DNA of 64,000 nucleotides, from assembly GCA_905250125.1 (NCBI GenBank), contig CAJNOL010000029.1:261358-325357 (forward strand), read 5' to 3'. Position 1 is the stretch's first letter, and each line of letters starts with the position of its first letter. The position numbers and the translations under genes were made by a program. Below the pieces are notes generated by a model. The model saw only the letters and a program-made list of their open reading frames with translations. It was not told where the DNA came from and made no database searches. The stretch is from Rotaria sordida. Lineage: Eukaryota; Rotifera; Eurotatoria; Philodinida; Philodinidae. Below, in pieces: positions 1 through 12,467 of the stretch.

Positions 1-138
1 TGCTATCAAAGATACGGTAAGAGCATCTGGATGAATCGGAGAATTCATAATTATGCTACACAAAATTAAAGTATTTTAACGAAGTAAATATATTAGTATT
101 ATGTTCATTGAGCTCTATAGAAATATGTTGTCGAAGAG

Positions 139-3100
139 TCACATTTCAAAATTTTCTCTCTCATGATAACTTACTCCAAGATAATTTCGTGGAATATATC
201 CTTCTTTTCCAGTATTTTCATGTTTTGCCCACCACCATTCTTTTTCATTTTCATCTCCACGTCTTAATACTGTCAATGAATCACCATCTTTAAATTCAAG
301 TTCATTATCTATTGAAGAATTTGGTTCATAATCATATAAAGCATAAATTAATCCATTATTAATCACACCCAAATCATTTTGTACATCTAAAATAAAATAA
401 TCATTGTGTGTTTTTTTTTCTTTAAACGATGAAATATTTCTAATTTACTTAAAAGATATTGTGAACAACTAGTATAATTTTCTTCTTCTTCTTCACATTT
501 TTCTGCAGCTGTTTCATTATCTCGAATAGTTGTTGCATAAATACAAGCACCATGTTCAATTAAAAAAGCAACTATTAATGTATTATTACATGATGCTGCA
601 CAATGTAATGGTGTCCATCCATCATTATCTGCATAATTAATATCACAACCAAATTCAACTAAAAATTTTACACATTCAAAATTTGATGCACATACTGCAT
701 TATGTAATGCAGTTAAACCTTCATCATTTGGTTGACTTGGATTTTTCACCTGAATATTGAAAAAAAAATAGAAAGATTTACAGAAAAGAAAAAAAGAAAA
801 TTCAAACTTCTTTAGCAGATTTTATAAGAAGTTCAAGTTCTCCAATAATAGCAGCATCAAGAAGAAGTGCTAACGGATCAAATATAACGCGTCTTGTAGT
901 ATTTTTAGGTGTTGTTGAAGTTTTTAATAATGATTTAAGATTAATAATAGATGTTGTTATGTTTGTTGAAAATGATATTGTTGACTCAATATCATCAGAA
1001 AGTGAACCTTCAGATTGTGTATCAGAACTAACTGATTCAATTATTGTTTGTTGTTGTTCTACATCGGAATCATCATTATTGATATTAGTTTGTAAATCAA
1101 AAAGATTTTCATATGCAGCAATAGTAGATTGCGTACCTGATAAAGATGAATTTATTAATGAATCATCACGAACATGAATTGGTTGTTGTTCAAGATTTGA
1201 TGATAAATATTTTATTAATGAATCACTTGCATCAGATAATGAATGACGTTTTTTTATATTTGATGTTATATTATTAAAATGAATTGAGAGTATATCATCA
1301 TTTAAACGAAGATTCGGTGGTAATAATTGTTCTTCAGTTTTTGATGGTAAAGAATCAATCATATCTATTGTTGATTTATTTAGAAGAATAGGTAAATTTG
1401 TAGATTGTAATGGAGAAGATGTTGACGTTGTTAATGAACCAGCCATGTATGCTGCAGCTATTTCACTTTTAGATGCAAATGCTATTTTAGCTGGAGGAAT
1501 CGATGATGAACCATCGTTTGTCTACATATAAAAGAAAAAAGATAGTAAGCCTGATGTAATATCATAAATATCTGGAAAACTATTCAAGTGAAAAATTGTT
1601 ACGAAACTTGATAGAACCGTTTTTTTTAAAAAGACTTGATCTACGTAAATCTTTACTCATTTGAGTTTCATGATCAGTAAAATTTTGCATATATCACTAT
1701 GATGTTTGATATATAACGCATTTGTTGGAAGGAATAACATATGTCATATCTAGGTCGATGCTAGTTAGGACTCAACTAAAGAGTAAGTATCAGACCTCGA
1801 AACCGGATTATAATGGAACTTCACAATCACTGCATTCATTTATTAGAACATTCTAAAAAGATTATTATCATAGTGTTCACGAACTGAATAAGACCGGACA
1901 ATTTTAATGCTTGAAAAAAAATAGCATGAGACATAAGTTGAATTACTTATTGAAGTCAAAGACTAAGATGCATTCATGGGTAAGCCCAACTTCTTGAAGA
2001 CTATCATTTATTAACATAGTCCTTCACGAGTAAAATGCCCTCTGCTCGATTTCAGAAAGTCATATCGGTTACTACTTTTAATGAAGTGACACTCGTGCCA
2101 CTTAAAGCAGTTAATAGTGCACACGATCTTGTGTGTGTGGATGACGAATGTCATCGAACCGAATAAATGCTCTACTTTCATTTATTGACTAAATAAAACT
2201 TCGGACACGTTCACATAATAAAGATTCCTGATCGTTATCAATTGCGATGTGCAAAATCCATGTAAAAGATTTCCGTGAAAAATCAAATTTTTCCTGTTTT
2301 CTTTTGGTGGCAAATCTTCTTCGAAAAAAACAAGAAATAAAGCTCGGATCGGGCGGCACATTTCGAGCTCTGATATATATGCTAGTTATGATACAGTCTC
2401 CTTTCGTATTATGAAAAATTTTTCTTTCTCCTTGATAGAAAACGATTTCTGTTCTTGAATTCTGTTAGACAGAAAATATTTTGCTTACTAAAAAAAAAAG
2501 TTAACAACATTTCCTTCCTTTTTGTTTTGAGTCGAACACACTTTAGCTATAGCCTGTCTCTGTAAAAGAATGTTCAAAAAAAAGTTTTCTTCACTTTGCA
2601 TTGAATCATATCATATCGAAAAAATGGAAATTTATTATATTCATTCCTATGACGCTCACATTTAACCAGTATTTCTAATTGATTTCAAATGTTTAATTGT
2701 TAGAAAAAATGCTGTAAAATTCGATAAACAGTGAAGAATTATAAGTTAACCTTTTTTGGACTATTTGAATTATTAATTTGATCGTTTTGACTTGCAAATG
2801 AAGACCCATTCGTATTAATTAAATTAAATGAATTTGCTAATTGTACCATACGTTTTTCAATTTCAGCTATATTAATATTATTTAATGTATTTTGTACAGT
2901 ATCTAAAACAGTTTTAAAACCATTTGATGATGTAAATGTATCAACAAATGTTGATTTTGTTGGATGAGATGTTGTTTTCATTTTCAAACGTTTTTGAAGT
3001 TCTTCTATTCGACGATCTAATTGATTTAATTCAGCTTGTTTCAATGTTATTATTTCACGTTGATATGTAATTTTACGATTTTGTTGTTCATTTAATTTAT

Positions 3101-5379
3101 TTCGTATCTAAATGAATTTTTTTTTAATTTACCAAAAACAAAACAAAGATTTCCCTACGGGATCACCCCTCTCAGAAAAGCCAATTTTTCGAGAAAAACT
3201 CGATTTCAAGATTTATACATATTCTGATAGTCTTTGGAATGAGCTTTAATTTGGAATGATTTTTTTGATAACAAAAGAAGGATGTGGATAGAATATAGGT
3301 CTCACCCACATCTACAGCTACATATAAGGAACTATAATCCAACTTTGGTATGACACGTACTCCTAAGAGTGATGTGATATATCTGCACAGACGCCATCTC
3401 AAAAACATTATTTTTCTTTTTTCTCAATATCAGTTTTTTCGCATATACAGTTTATACGAGCAAACTTTTCTTAATAACGATTCAATATAAAAGTAATGTT
3501 GCTTTTTAAAATACACAATAAACAGTTAGGAATAGGTGTAATAGAACTTGACTTTTGAATATCTGTTTTGTTGATACAAAAAATTTAGATCTTTGGTTTT
3601 AATCAACGATTGTTTTTCAGTCATGAATTTGAGATTTTTTCAAAAAAGTTTGATTCAAAAACAAACAAAAGGAAAATTCAAAAATCGAGCACTATTACGA
3701 TTTAGCTCTAAGTGTACTCTAAAACTTAAAAACAAAACCACCTCGACATATTAGCTCGTATCCTCGTATTGAGAACCTTGCCTGCATAAAGAGTACTTTT
3801 GATCAATGAATTGACTATAACTCGTTAGTATTTTGGAGATTTAACGGAGATATTTTACTGATAATCTATCTTGGCCAAGACTAATATTCTCTGAAATTTT
3901 CGTTGAAATCCGATGAAAAAATGAAAGTTGTTTTGTTCTGAAAGAGCTTAAAATAATTTTACCATGAGTTCTTGTTGTAATTTATCTAATTCATTTTTAT
4001 TTTGTGATTGTTCTTGATTTGTTGTTGTTTTTAATTTTCTTAATTGATCAAGTTGTTTTGTTAATTCATCAACTTTATTTAATATTATTGTTAATTCTTG
4101 TTCTTTATTTAAAAAGATTTGTTTTAATACTTCTAATTCATCTTCTAAAAAAAAACTTGAATTTATATAAAGAGAAAATATTTGATTTTTTAAACAAACC
4201 AATTGTTGAATTTGAATTTTTTTGTTGATTTATTTGATTTTGAAGTGTTTTTAAACGTAAATGTTTGATTTCTTGTTGTTCAATATGGTGTTTAAAACGT
4301 AAATTTTGTTGTATTGTTTGTTGTTGTTTAAGATATTGAAGATGTTGTTCACGTGCAAGTAATAATTGTTTATTTTGTTCAATTTGTTCTTGTTGATGAA
4401 CAGTTATTTCTTGTAATTCTGATAATGAATAATTCACTAATTGATTATTTACATTTGACTAAAATTTAAAAAATTGATTTTCTTTTTTTGAAAATTAGAA
4501 AAAAAAATTAATTTTTTTTTTTTACTTGATTAATATTTGTTTGATATTGATTTGATATGAACTCGTGTGATGATTGATGATTATTATTGACCAAAGGTGA
4601 ACGCATCGTTATTCGTCGTCGTTGATGATATTGAGAATGATGATTGTCTAACAATATGAAAGGAAGATCAAAAAGAATCGAAGATGAGTATAGACAATGA
4701 TACAGAGGTCAAGTTTTTTTTTCTTCGTTCATCGATTTCTACCAAAAAATACTCCTGTTATTTGTCGTGTTCTCTTATGGTCAATAACAACGATCAGTAT
4801 AAAGAAGAAAATGAGAACGAAAAAAGAAATTCTCTATTTAATACAACAACAGTAGTAACTCACTTGAGAGAATAGAAAAATTAATGTTATTATCAAGAGA
4901 GAACAAAAAAAAAGAGACGAGAAAGCTTTTTAGTTCTTGATCAAATTACATTCTCTATAAGAGGTAACAATATTTATTTCAGAGTAAAAGAATCGCTAAC
5001 ATACCATGTATATGTCGTACAATAATTTTGAATTCTTCAATTGATCTATTACGAGTTATTACATTAAATAAACAATCATCTAATGGAATTTCTCGTTCTA
5101 AAAAAAAAAAAATTATTTTTCTATTAATACATAGATCAAAATCTTCTTACCAAATTCAAAACATGTTTCTATTAATCGAGCAGTATTTGAATCAGATACA
5201 TAACGTCCTAAAATTTCTTCACATGTTGTCTTTTCATTTATATAAATAATCTGACGTGTATATCGATGAGGTTGATTTAAATATGGATGATAAAGATAAA
5301 ATTGAAACTAAAATTATATTAAAAATCAAGATATATTTTATATATAATTAAAAATAATTACTTGATCATTATTTGACAT
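139..5379 (-). CDS. TP53BP2: ASPP-family protein (apoptosis-stimulating of p53 / PP1-binding)
   Basis: Ten exons join in frame to about 816 residues: 5362-5379, 5151-5307, 5005-5097, 4526-4647, 4200-4458, 3963-4144, 2751-3107, 808-1521, 449-749 and 139-386. In order: an N-terminal ubiquitin/RA-like domain (about 7-90), a Q/K/E-rich coiled coil (about 131-340), a low-complexity Ser/Thr region, the motif [14 protein letters not shown] (607 onward), ankyrin repeats starting [12 protein letters not shown] (about 642), and a C-terminal SH3 with ALYDYEP and EWWWA. This order and the ankyrin/SH3 motifs are diagnostic of ASPP1/2. In that family the ankyrin-SH3 module binds p53-type proteins and RVxF binds the PP1 catalytic subunit. 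The RVxF form resembles ASPP1/2 rather than iASPP. The protein is shorter than human ASPP2 (about 1130), mainly in the central linker. The introns at 1522-2750 and 3108-3962 hold nothing recognisable. Family certain; exact orthology not tested. Confidence 0.9.
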
Positions 5380-5958
5380 TTTATTGAATGTAACATAAAA
5401 AAAGACAATTTAGTTTTAATCAAAAATTAATGTTAACAAAGAAAAAGAAGATTATAGCCTTCATATATTGTTGCGAATTTTATATCAAATTGATATTAAA
5501 CAGTGTGAAGATTTGATTTAAATAAAACACAAAAGAAGAAAAATAAAAGATGATAGAGAATTTTTTAAATACAAATCTCAACCATAGATTAGCGACCACT
5601 ATCATATTCTTCATAGTATATTGAAATATATATTGTTTTTGTACTAATAATTCATAACTCTGTTTCTATTTAGAAATAAACTTCTCTGATCGGTCTGGTT
5701 TTTATCACGTCAAATAAAACTTCCATATGTTTGTGTCAACATTCAAAAACTAGAGTTGAAACCTTAAGTAGCATGTCTTATGTGTCATAGAGAACTTTGA
5801 AAAATGTTAGAAGGAAAAAAAAAAACTTCAATTTTCATTTATTTTATTTCCCCTGTTGTATATAGCAGCAAGTACATGACCTATTGACATTATGAACAAC
5901 ATTACAATGACTAGATGTGTTTTGTTTTTTGTTTTTATTTTGAAAACTTCTTATACAT
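5380..5958. other. Intergenic, ASPP start to next gene
   Basis: This is the 5' flank of the ASPP-like gene and the 3' flank of the membrane-protein gene; both genes read leftwards. It is A/T-rich with no open frame of interest and no repeat I can define. It probably contains the ASPP promoter, but I see no specific element. Confidence 0.5.
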
Positions 5959-6717
5959 TTAAGTGTTAAAGAACAGATGATCCTGTTTAATATTATTTGT
6001 TTGTTCATGAAAATCCATATTTGTTGCTCGAAATGGACATGGTGATGAATAACGTCTTTCATTACTATGTTCTGTTTCAGTTGATATTGATTTTAGACGT
6101 AATGGATGTCTTTTAGGTTGTGACGAATTTATTGTTGATTGGATTGATATTGATAAAGGAAATGATGGTTCTTGATTATTATTTAAAAGAAATGGTTGTG
6201 GCCATTGTTGGAAAGATTGTGTAAGAGATGAGGAATGATGTGTTGTTGAATTATTTTCCATAAATGGAATTTCTAATAGACTTTGGTTCGATATTCTTGA
6301 AAAATAAAAGTCAAAATAAGAATAATAAATGAATTATTAAATCATACCTTTCTTTATTGATTTGTATTCGTAAATCAGAACTTGAATTTTGTTGTCGGTG
6401 TGATTCATTATTATATCTAAATAAACTTTATTTAATTTACAAAAACTAAAACAAAGTATGTTTCTTCTTTGTACAAAATACCTAAATGTCCATATACAAC
6501 ATAATCGAATTCTTTTACATAATGATTTTGGACAACATCGAACAACATGTGGAGATCTTTCTTGTGAAGAACATTTATATCGACATATCATCCATCCTAA
6601 TGCTAATGCAACAAATATGCCAATGGTAGTTGGCCATATTATCTCTTGATTATCATCATATGTCGATTGTCGAGTATGTTGAATGATTCTTGTTGTTTCT
6701 GTAATATCAAGTTTCAT
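5959..6717 (-). CDS. Small single-pass membrane protein, unrecognised
   Basis: Three exons (6482-6717, 6348-6416, 5959-6295) keep frame and give 213 residues. The first intron is only 65 bp; without it the second exon reads in the wrong frame. Residues 1-26 are polar with no signal peptide. A hydrophobic segment IIWPTTIGIFVALALGWMI (about 27-46) is followed by a basic, Cys-rich stretch (CRYKC, CCPKSLC, LCC), then a long Ser/Asn/Pro-rich tail. The layout suggests a type III single-pass protein with a cytosolic tail; the juxtamembrane cysteines could be palmitoylated (inference). I cannot assign a family. It lies tail-to-head with the ASPP gene, about 580 bp upstream of that gene's start. Confidence 0.65.
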
Positions 6718-9474
6718 CGGATTTGTCTTGCATATTAAATATTAGAAGTAAATATAAAAATTTATCTTAGTAAATAATCTCTTTAATTTACTTGATTCAT
6801 CAGACAGAATAAGATAGTTAGTTCATAATTTTTTTTTCAATAGACCTACGAACTATCCGCATATGTCATTGCAGATAGAGTCGTCAGAAATGTTTTCTCA
6901 TTTCTAATCATCTCTTGTTTTCTTGACAAGGATAAGAAAAAGACGAGAAAAACCATATTGATTTTTCTACTTTTATGTCACGCATTTTCTCTTGAGTAAA
7001 AGAAGAGAAAAAAAACCTCAATTAAATATACTTCAATAAGAAATAAAACCATTGTTTATAGTGAAATGACATTTAAATAAATAAAAAAATTGAAAAGAAA
7101 TTCAATGAAATGAAATTATTTTTTATATGTAGACATACTTTATTTTCAAGACAAAAAAAATAGGAAATTAAAAATGTGATGACAAAGTAACATCAATATA
7201 TATTTGTACTTTTACTATTTGCAAAAAAAACACGTTTTATTATTTTTTTGATTATTTATTTCATCAAATAAAATATTAATATTTCATATTCCCAATATTG
7301 TCTGATTTCTATTTTTTAATTTATAACTATGATTATTTAATACTTCATTAATTATTAAATTCTAATTAGAACTTAAAAGATAGAATTCATCAAGAACAAT
7401 TCTATGTGATGTAATAGTGGATACAACAGTTGCTCAGGATGGCACCTAAAGAAATTTCGAAAGCTATGTTAAAATAATCCCATTGTATGAATTAGGATGG
7501 GTTCAATTCACCATGAACCCATCTTGAGCTAAAATCTACCTTCGTCACTAATGTATAGATAGAATAATACAACCGAAATTTCTTTTAATTAATTCTTTTT
7601 GTTTAAAGTAGTAATCAAATTGATTTTTCCATCAATAACATTTCAAGAAATATTATCAAAATCAAAACTAATGGTTGTTACACTTGTTAAGATTTTATGT
7701 TCATCGTGAAAATCTTCGATTTGTATAAAATTAGCTAAATTCTGTATACTTCTGAGTTTATATATGCATGACTTTTTATTTCATTTAATATCGAAATAGT
7801 AATCTTGATTACTAACAGACATCTTCATCAGTTCAACTCATTTCGGCTTGTCCAAGCGTAACGCGATGACGTTTTCTCTGCTGTGTCTCCAAATTTTCTC
7901 AGCAACAAAATCACTTAGAAATTTGATTTTTTCGTCAGAAGATGTGTCACCTTATGTACTCTTGGAATCCGGTAAATTTGAGTTTATTTAGCAAACCATT
8001 CTGAAAATCATAGCAAAAATATACAGCGTAACGCGATGATAGACAAGGGACAAAAATTTGAGAGTGTTGTACTCGTTCTTTGTTTTTTTCCAAATGTATA
8101 CTATCTTGAACAAAATATTTCACAATAGATTTGTAGTAAACACTTTGGAGTATTAATATGAAAAAAGTTTTTTTCGAAAAGGTCTCTCATTCATAATGAA
8201 ACTTTGGTCACATTAACGTTACGCGGTGACGAAAATTAGAAAAATAAAACCCTTTTTCTGCTATTAGCGTATCCACAATGGTGAATAAATGCGAGTTAAA
8301 TCTCATGTTCTGAAAACTTCAAATAGCTTTTATATATCTTCTCTCTTATTATATCGAATAATACTGGTGATATTTAGAGCTGATTTTTCAAACTACCGGC
8401 ATTGAAGGTGACGCGTTACGTGAACAAGCCGATTTATCAAAAGTTTTTCTATAACCATCTTTACTGAACGAATTCATTATTGTGATTATAGCGCCATGTA
8501 ACGATTCAGAATCATTTTCATCAGTCAGATTACGTTTAATCAAGTCGAATAGCGAAAAGTTGAATGATGCCAATTTCAAAGAATTAGGTGCTTGTGGCAC
8601 AATTGTGATACCTTCTGATTTAAGATTCGTAATTACACATTTAGGAATATGTGATTTGACCGTATCGTTGTGAAGTTTGGTGGCATATGTACTAGATGAC
8701 AGTCTGTGCTATATTATTTTGTTGACAAGAGATTGCAAACAAGTGTTGATATAGTAATAATAATCGACAGATCGTCGTCTTTCTATATGATAGATGAAAA
8801 TAAGGTCGATGATCTTAATAAATATACAAAACAAGATTTTTGAAGCAAAATGATTTGCGTTGAATCCAAGGAGGAAAAAGGAAAAATTCTGCACTTTGTC
8901 GTACTTCAAGGTATTCTCTAGAATTTCTTAACTATTTCAAGCCTACTATCAACGTATGTCACAAGCATGTTAGTTTGAGTCCATTTTATAAGTCTGTCTG
9001 ACAATAAAGCGTAAATAAGTCGTCATACGTACGATGCATTTTTTTCTCAATCTCTCGTTTAGGAAGATAATGAGTTCTCGAAGTTTAAGATATTACCCTA
9101 AATAAGGCGTTAAGACTTTACTGTATTATTAAAAATTTCAACATTATATCCAGTAATACATCATAATACATTGGCATTCAATGAATTATTGATAATGCAT
9201 TGCAATCCATTAAAAATAGGGGAAATAATTAATTAAAATGCATTATTTCATGTATTTTATGAAATAATAGCTCTTTTTTCCATTATTGGCTATATAAGTG
9301 ATAATGTATCTGTTCGATGAATGGAAATCGATTAATTTGAATTCCATTACAAGCTTTTCCTTTTGTTTTTTCTTTTGTTGCATAGATTAAAATCTTAGTA
9401 TGAGTATTTATATTTAAAAATTAAAATATTTAATTTATTTTTAAAGTATAACCTTTAAAAAAAAATCTAAATTT
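6718..9474. other. Long non-coding stretch
   Basis: About 2.75 kb without a supportable gene. Short open frames on both strands near 8388-8673 overlap each other and match nothing. The main internal structure is the repeated CG-containing motif at 7844-8431, listed separately. Around 9120-9260 there is A/T-rich, loosely self-complementary sequence built from TAATACATTA-like words, possibly an old degenerate MITE. Confidence 0.5.
7844..8431. repeat. Four spaced copies of a GTAACGCG-type motif
   Basis: A CG-rich word recurs in otherwise A/T-rich DNA at 7856-7871 (GCGTAACGCGATGACG), 8026-8040, 8218-8231 (GTTACGCGGTGACG) and, inverted, 8407-8420 (reverse complement CGTAACGCGTCACC). Spacing is about 170, 190 and 190 bp. 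The outer two copies are inverted and also share CGGCTTGT (7844-7851 and 8424-8431). This could be the arms of a degenerate mobile element or a decayed tandem array. No open frame spans it. Confidence 0.45.
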
Positions 9475-10263
9475 TTATATCAATTTAAGAATTTCTCGAA
9501 GTGTTGGCGAAATATTAACACCAAATAATTTCCATTTTAATGAAGAAAAATCAAGTATTTCTAAAATATCTTTTTGTAATTGTGAATCTATATCATCAAA
9601 TTGTCTAATTAAAAGAAATTTTATTTATAATTTTTATAAAAACAAATAAATAATTAATTCACCTGAATATTTTAAAACAATATCTTTCAGAAAATGCTGC
9701 AATACCAATAAATTGATTCAATGTTATTTTTTCATTTGATGATAAATCAAGTAAAGTAATCACTTGTCTTATAAGTCGATTATCCATAGTACCCATATAT
9801 ACATCAAATAACGCATCAGCAAGGGCCTATCAATTTCCATATATTCAAAAAATCTTAACAATATCATTAAGAAAATTTTTTTTTATTTATTACCTCTATG
9901 TTTAATTCTGTTTCAATATTTTTATGTTTATCAAAAATACGTTTATAAAGTGTATATTGACGAGGATTAACTCGATAATATTTTCCTAAATATTCTTTAG
10001 GTGTAAGTGCTAAACAAGAATATTCGTCTGGTTTTTTTTTCGTATTGTTTAATAATAGATGTTTTACTTTCAAAAAGTTTTACATCGAAAGGTATCCAAA
10101 ATCGAGTTGCTTTTTGAGATAGAACAACATTACTAGTACTTGTATATGAGTAAGATGTCTGTGAAATCAAAAATAAAATAGATTTATACGTATAAATGAA
10201 TGATTATTTAATAACACCTACTTTGTTATTTTTAGTAGAGAATTTATTGAGACTTTTGTACAT
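9475..10263 (-). CDS. Uncharacterised 186-residue protein, EF-hand-like segment
   Basis: Five exons (10222-10263, 10068-10158, 9894-10027, 9663-9826, 9475-9604) join in frame from ATG to TAA. Intron 2 is only 40 bp (GT-AG) and is required to restore frame. The protein is mostly helical in character. It starts MYKSLNKFSTKNNK, then has FWIPFDVKLFE, LTPKEYLGKYYRVNP, and a segment around LDLSSNEKITLNQFIGIA that looks like a degenerate EF-hand loop, followed by FDDIDSQLQKDILEILDFSS. No signal peptide or membrane segment is visible. I do not recognise the family. The coding call rests on frame-consistent splicing and sensible amino-acid composition. Confidence 0.6.
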
Positions 10264-12467
10264 TTTTGAAATCTTATCAATTTGTTAAAGGTACGTTTCG
10301 TCCCTGTAAATCTTTCAATTATGTTTTTAATATATAAGCTTGTGTTAGTTAGATGCAAACGTAAAAAATAATTGAGTAGAATACTTATTGCTGTTTTGTT
10401 TTATATGAATGTGTTCGGTCGTAAGTAATTTAACAAATTTAAATAAGACATTTATAGAAAATATAATAGAGTAAATACTTGAAAACTCTCTATTTTCTAG
10501 TGATGACTTGTTAGAATAAAAAGGAAAAAAAAATGATTTTATTTCTTCAAAATGAACAAATTTTATTGGTAAGACGTTTATAAAAGGAAAAAATAAGCAC
10601 GTCAGTTATTTTCGATGTTTTATCATTTTGAGTAAGCTTTTCATTAGAATAATAAATATTGATCTTATAAATAGTAATGTCACGAATAAGTAACATGCAT
10701 TGTTAAGGTCGCCTGTGCCCTCTCTAAAATCGTTTTTCGATGCAGTGCATCGGATTTCTATGAAAATTTTTAAAGATATACGGTCAACTGAAAGTACATC
10801 AATGAAAACATTTTTGCAACTGCAAACTTTACAGTTCAGAAAATTTCCAGAAGTCAAGATGCAAAATAAGATTTTCATGCGTGCAAATCTTTTTTTTTAA
10901 TACACTTATTTCATAGAGAACTCTTTACCAGTTCGGATAAGGGAAAGAGTTTTTTAAATGTTTTTTTGTTTTTTTATTTAATTTTAATGAGTTCTGAAGA
11001 AACTAACGATATAAATAATATGCATCATCTTGTAGAAAGACAACTATGCCATGCATATAGAATCTTGAATAAAAAATAAAGAATTTTACATTACATTCTT
11101 ATCATCATACATTGAATTGTTTTTGCTTATTCTTTATTCTCATTTTTCGAGGATCGCTCAAGTGATTCTCAAATATTTTTTTTTACTCCAAAAGAACAAG
11201 TATTTGTTTTTCATTCAAATAAATTACGATATTTTAACAAGAATAAATCGCAATTATCCAACATTTGTATTTCTTTATATTTACCTTTCCATAGAACATT
11301 AATTTCAAATATATTTTTTTAAATAGTTTGTTTTTATTTTAAAGAATACCATTTAAATCAAGGGTGAAAACTCTCATTCGGAGCCATTCGAATGGCTCGA
11401 AATAATGGCGGACCAGCTCTTCTAACTAGAGAAATTCCATGCATACTGCATGGCTGGTTTTTTCTTTGACCATTGACTCGATAACAGACACTTGACATCA
11501 TGTATATAGATAATTCACTCCTCACTCAAAGTGACTCGGAATGTCCAAATGAGAGTTTTCCGTCTTGCATTTGCCTCTACTATGTTTGAGTCATGTAAAT
11601 ATCAATAAATTTCTAACTCCTTCGCATGATATATCTTGAACGATTTAAAAAATAAATAAATAATCTTTCCAAGGGCATGGAGATATCACGGATAATTTTA
11701 TCGATATGAAGTTATTACGACGAATTTAGGTCGATCGAGAACGCTTTATACTGAAGTTTTAGGGTTTAGTGAAAATAATGATATCTAGTTATCTGTTTTC
11801 AAGTGCTCTTAATCAGATCCTGTTCCCAAAAATCCTAACGATAAATATTTGGAGTTCACCAGAATACATCACGGTAGTTTCACATTGATCATGATTTTGC
11901 TCACAAGAAATGTTAACGCCGAATTGGTAAAAAAAATAGTCAAGCAAATTATTATTTTATTTTTAGTTCATCATTTCTCAGAAATGTGTAAAACATCTCT
12001 TATACAGTGTTGTTCCAAAACCTCTAATGGCATTGTACATATACAGAATTTTCCTATTGCTCTGGTTTAATCTGATGCTATGATGTATCCTGAACTAAGT
12101 TTTTAGGTATCTCGGCAAAGTTCAGAAATACTGCTGAGGAAAAAAAAAGTAATATACAACGTTTTCTTTTTTAATATTCCCTTCAATTCCTACTGCTTCT
12201 ATGAACTTGATTGATAATATAGTTAAACATCTATGTAATAAATTTTCAAAAACAAATCCTTCGTCACATTTATCATTATAAATCATTTATAACAACAACT
12301 GACTCCTTCAAATATCTATTTCTGTAATATAATTAAAACAAAAAAAAAAAAAAAGCAAAATGACAAATAGAATCATGACATAGAAAACTGGACTAGCCAG
12401 ACAATACAATATCACAGATAAATTTTTTTTTCTTTTTTGAAAAAAAAAAGTAAATAATTCAAGAAAA
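10264..12467. other. Non-coding stretch between uncharacterised gene and SEMA5
   Basis: About 2.2 kb with no supportable gene. Overlapping open frames on both strands at 10606-10900 have no recognisable motif. The stretch holds the inverted-repeat element at 11366-11560. The segment just before 12468 is the 3' flank of the semaphorin gene and contains A-rich runs. Confidence 0.5.
11366..11560. mobile_element. MITE-like inverted-repeat element
   Basis: The ends are perfect 13-bp inverted repeats, GAAAACTCTCATT (11366-11378) and AATGAGAGTTTTC (11548-11560), and similarity continues inward for about 10 bp (CGGA..CATTC). Inside are a perfect 18-bp palindrome GAGCCATTCGAATGGCTC (11381-11398) and a hairpin CCATGCA/TGCATGG with a 3-base loop (11437-11453). 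It is about 195 bp and non-coding. I could not define a target-site duplication, so the superfamily is open. Confidence 0.55.
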
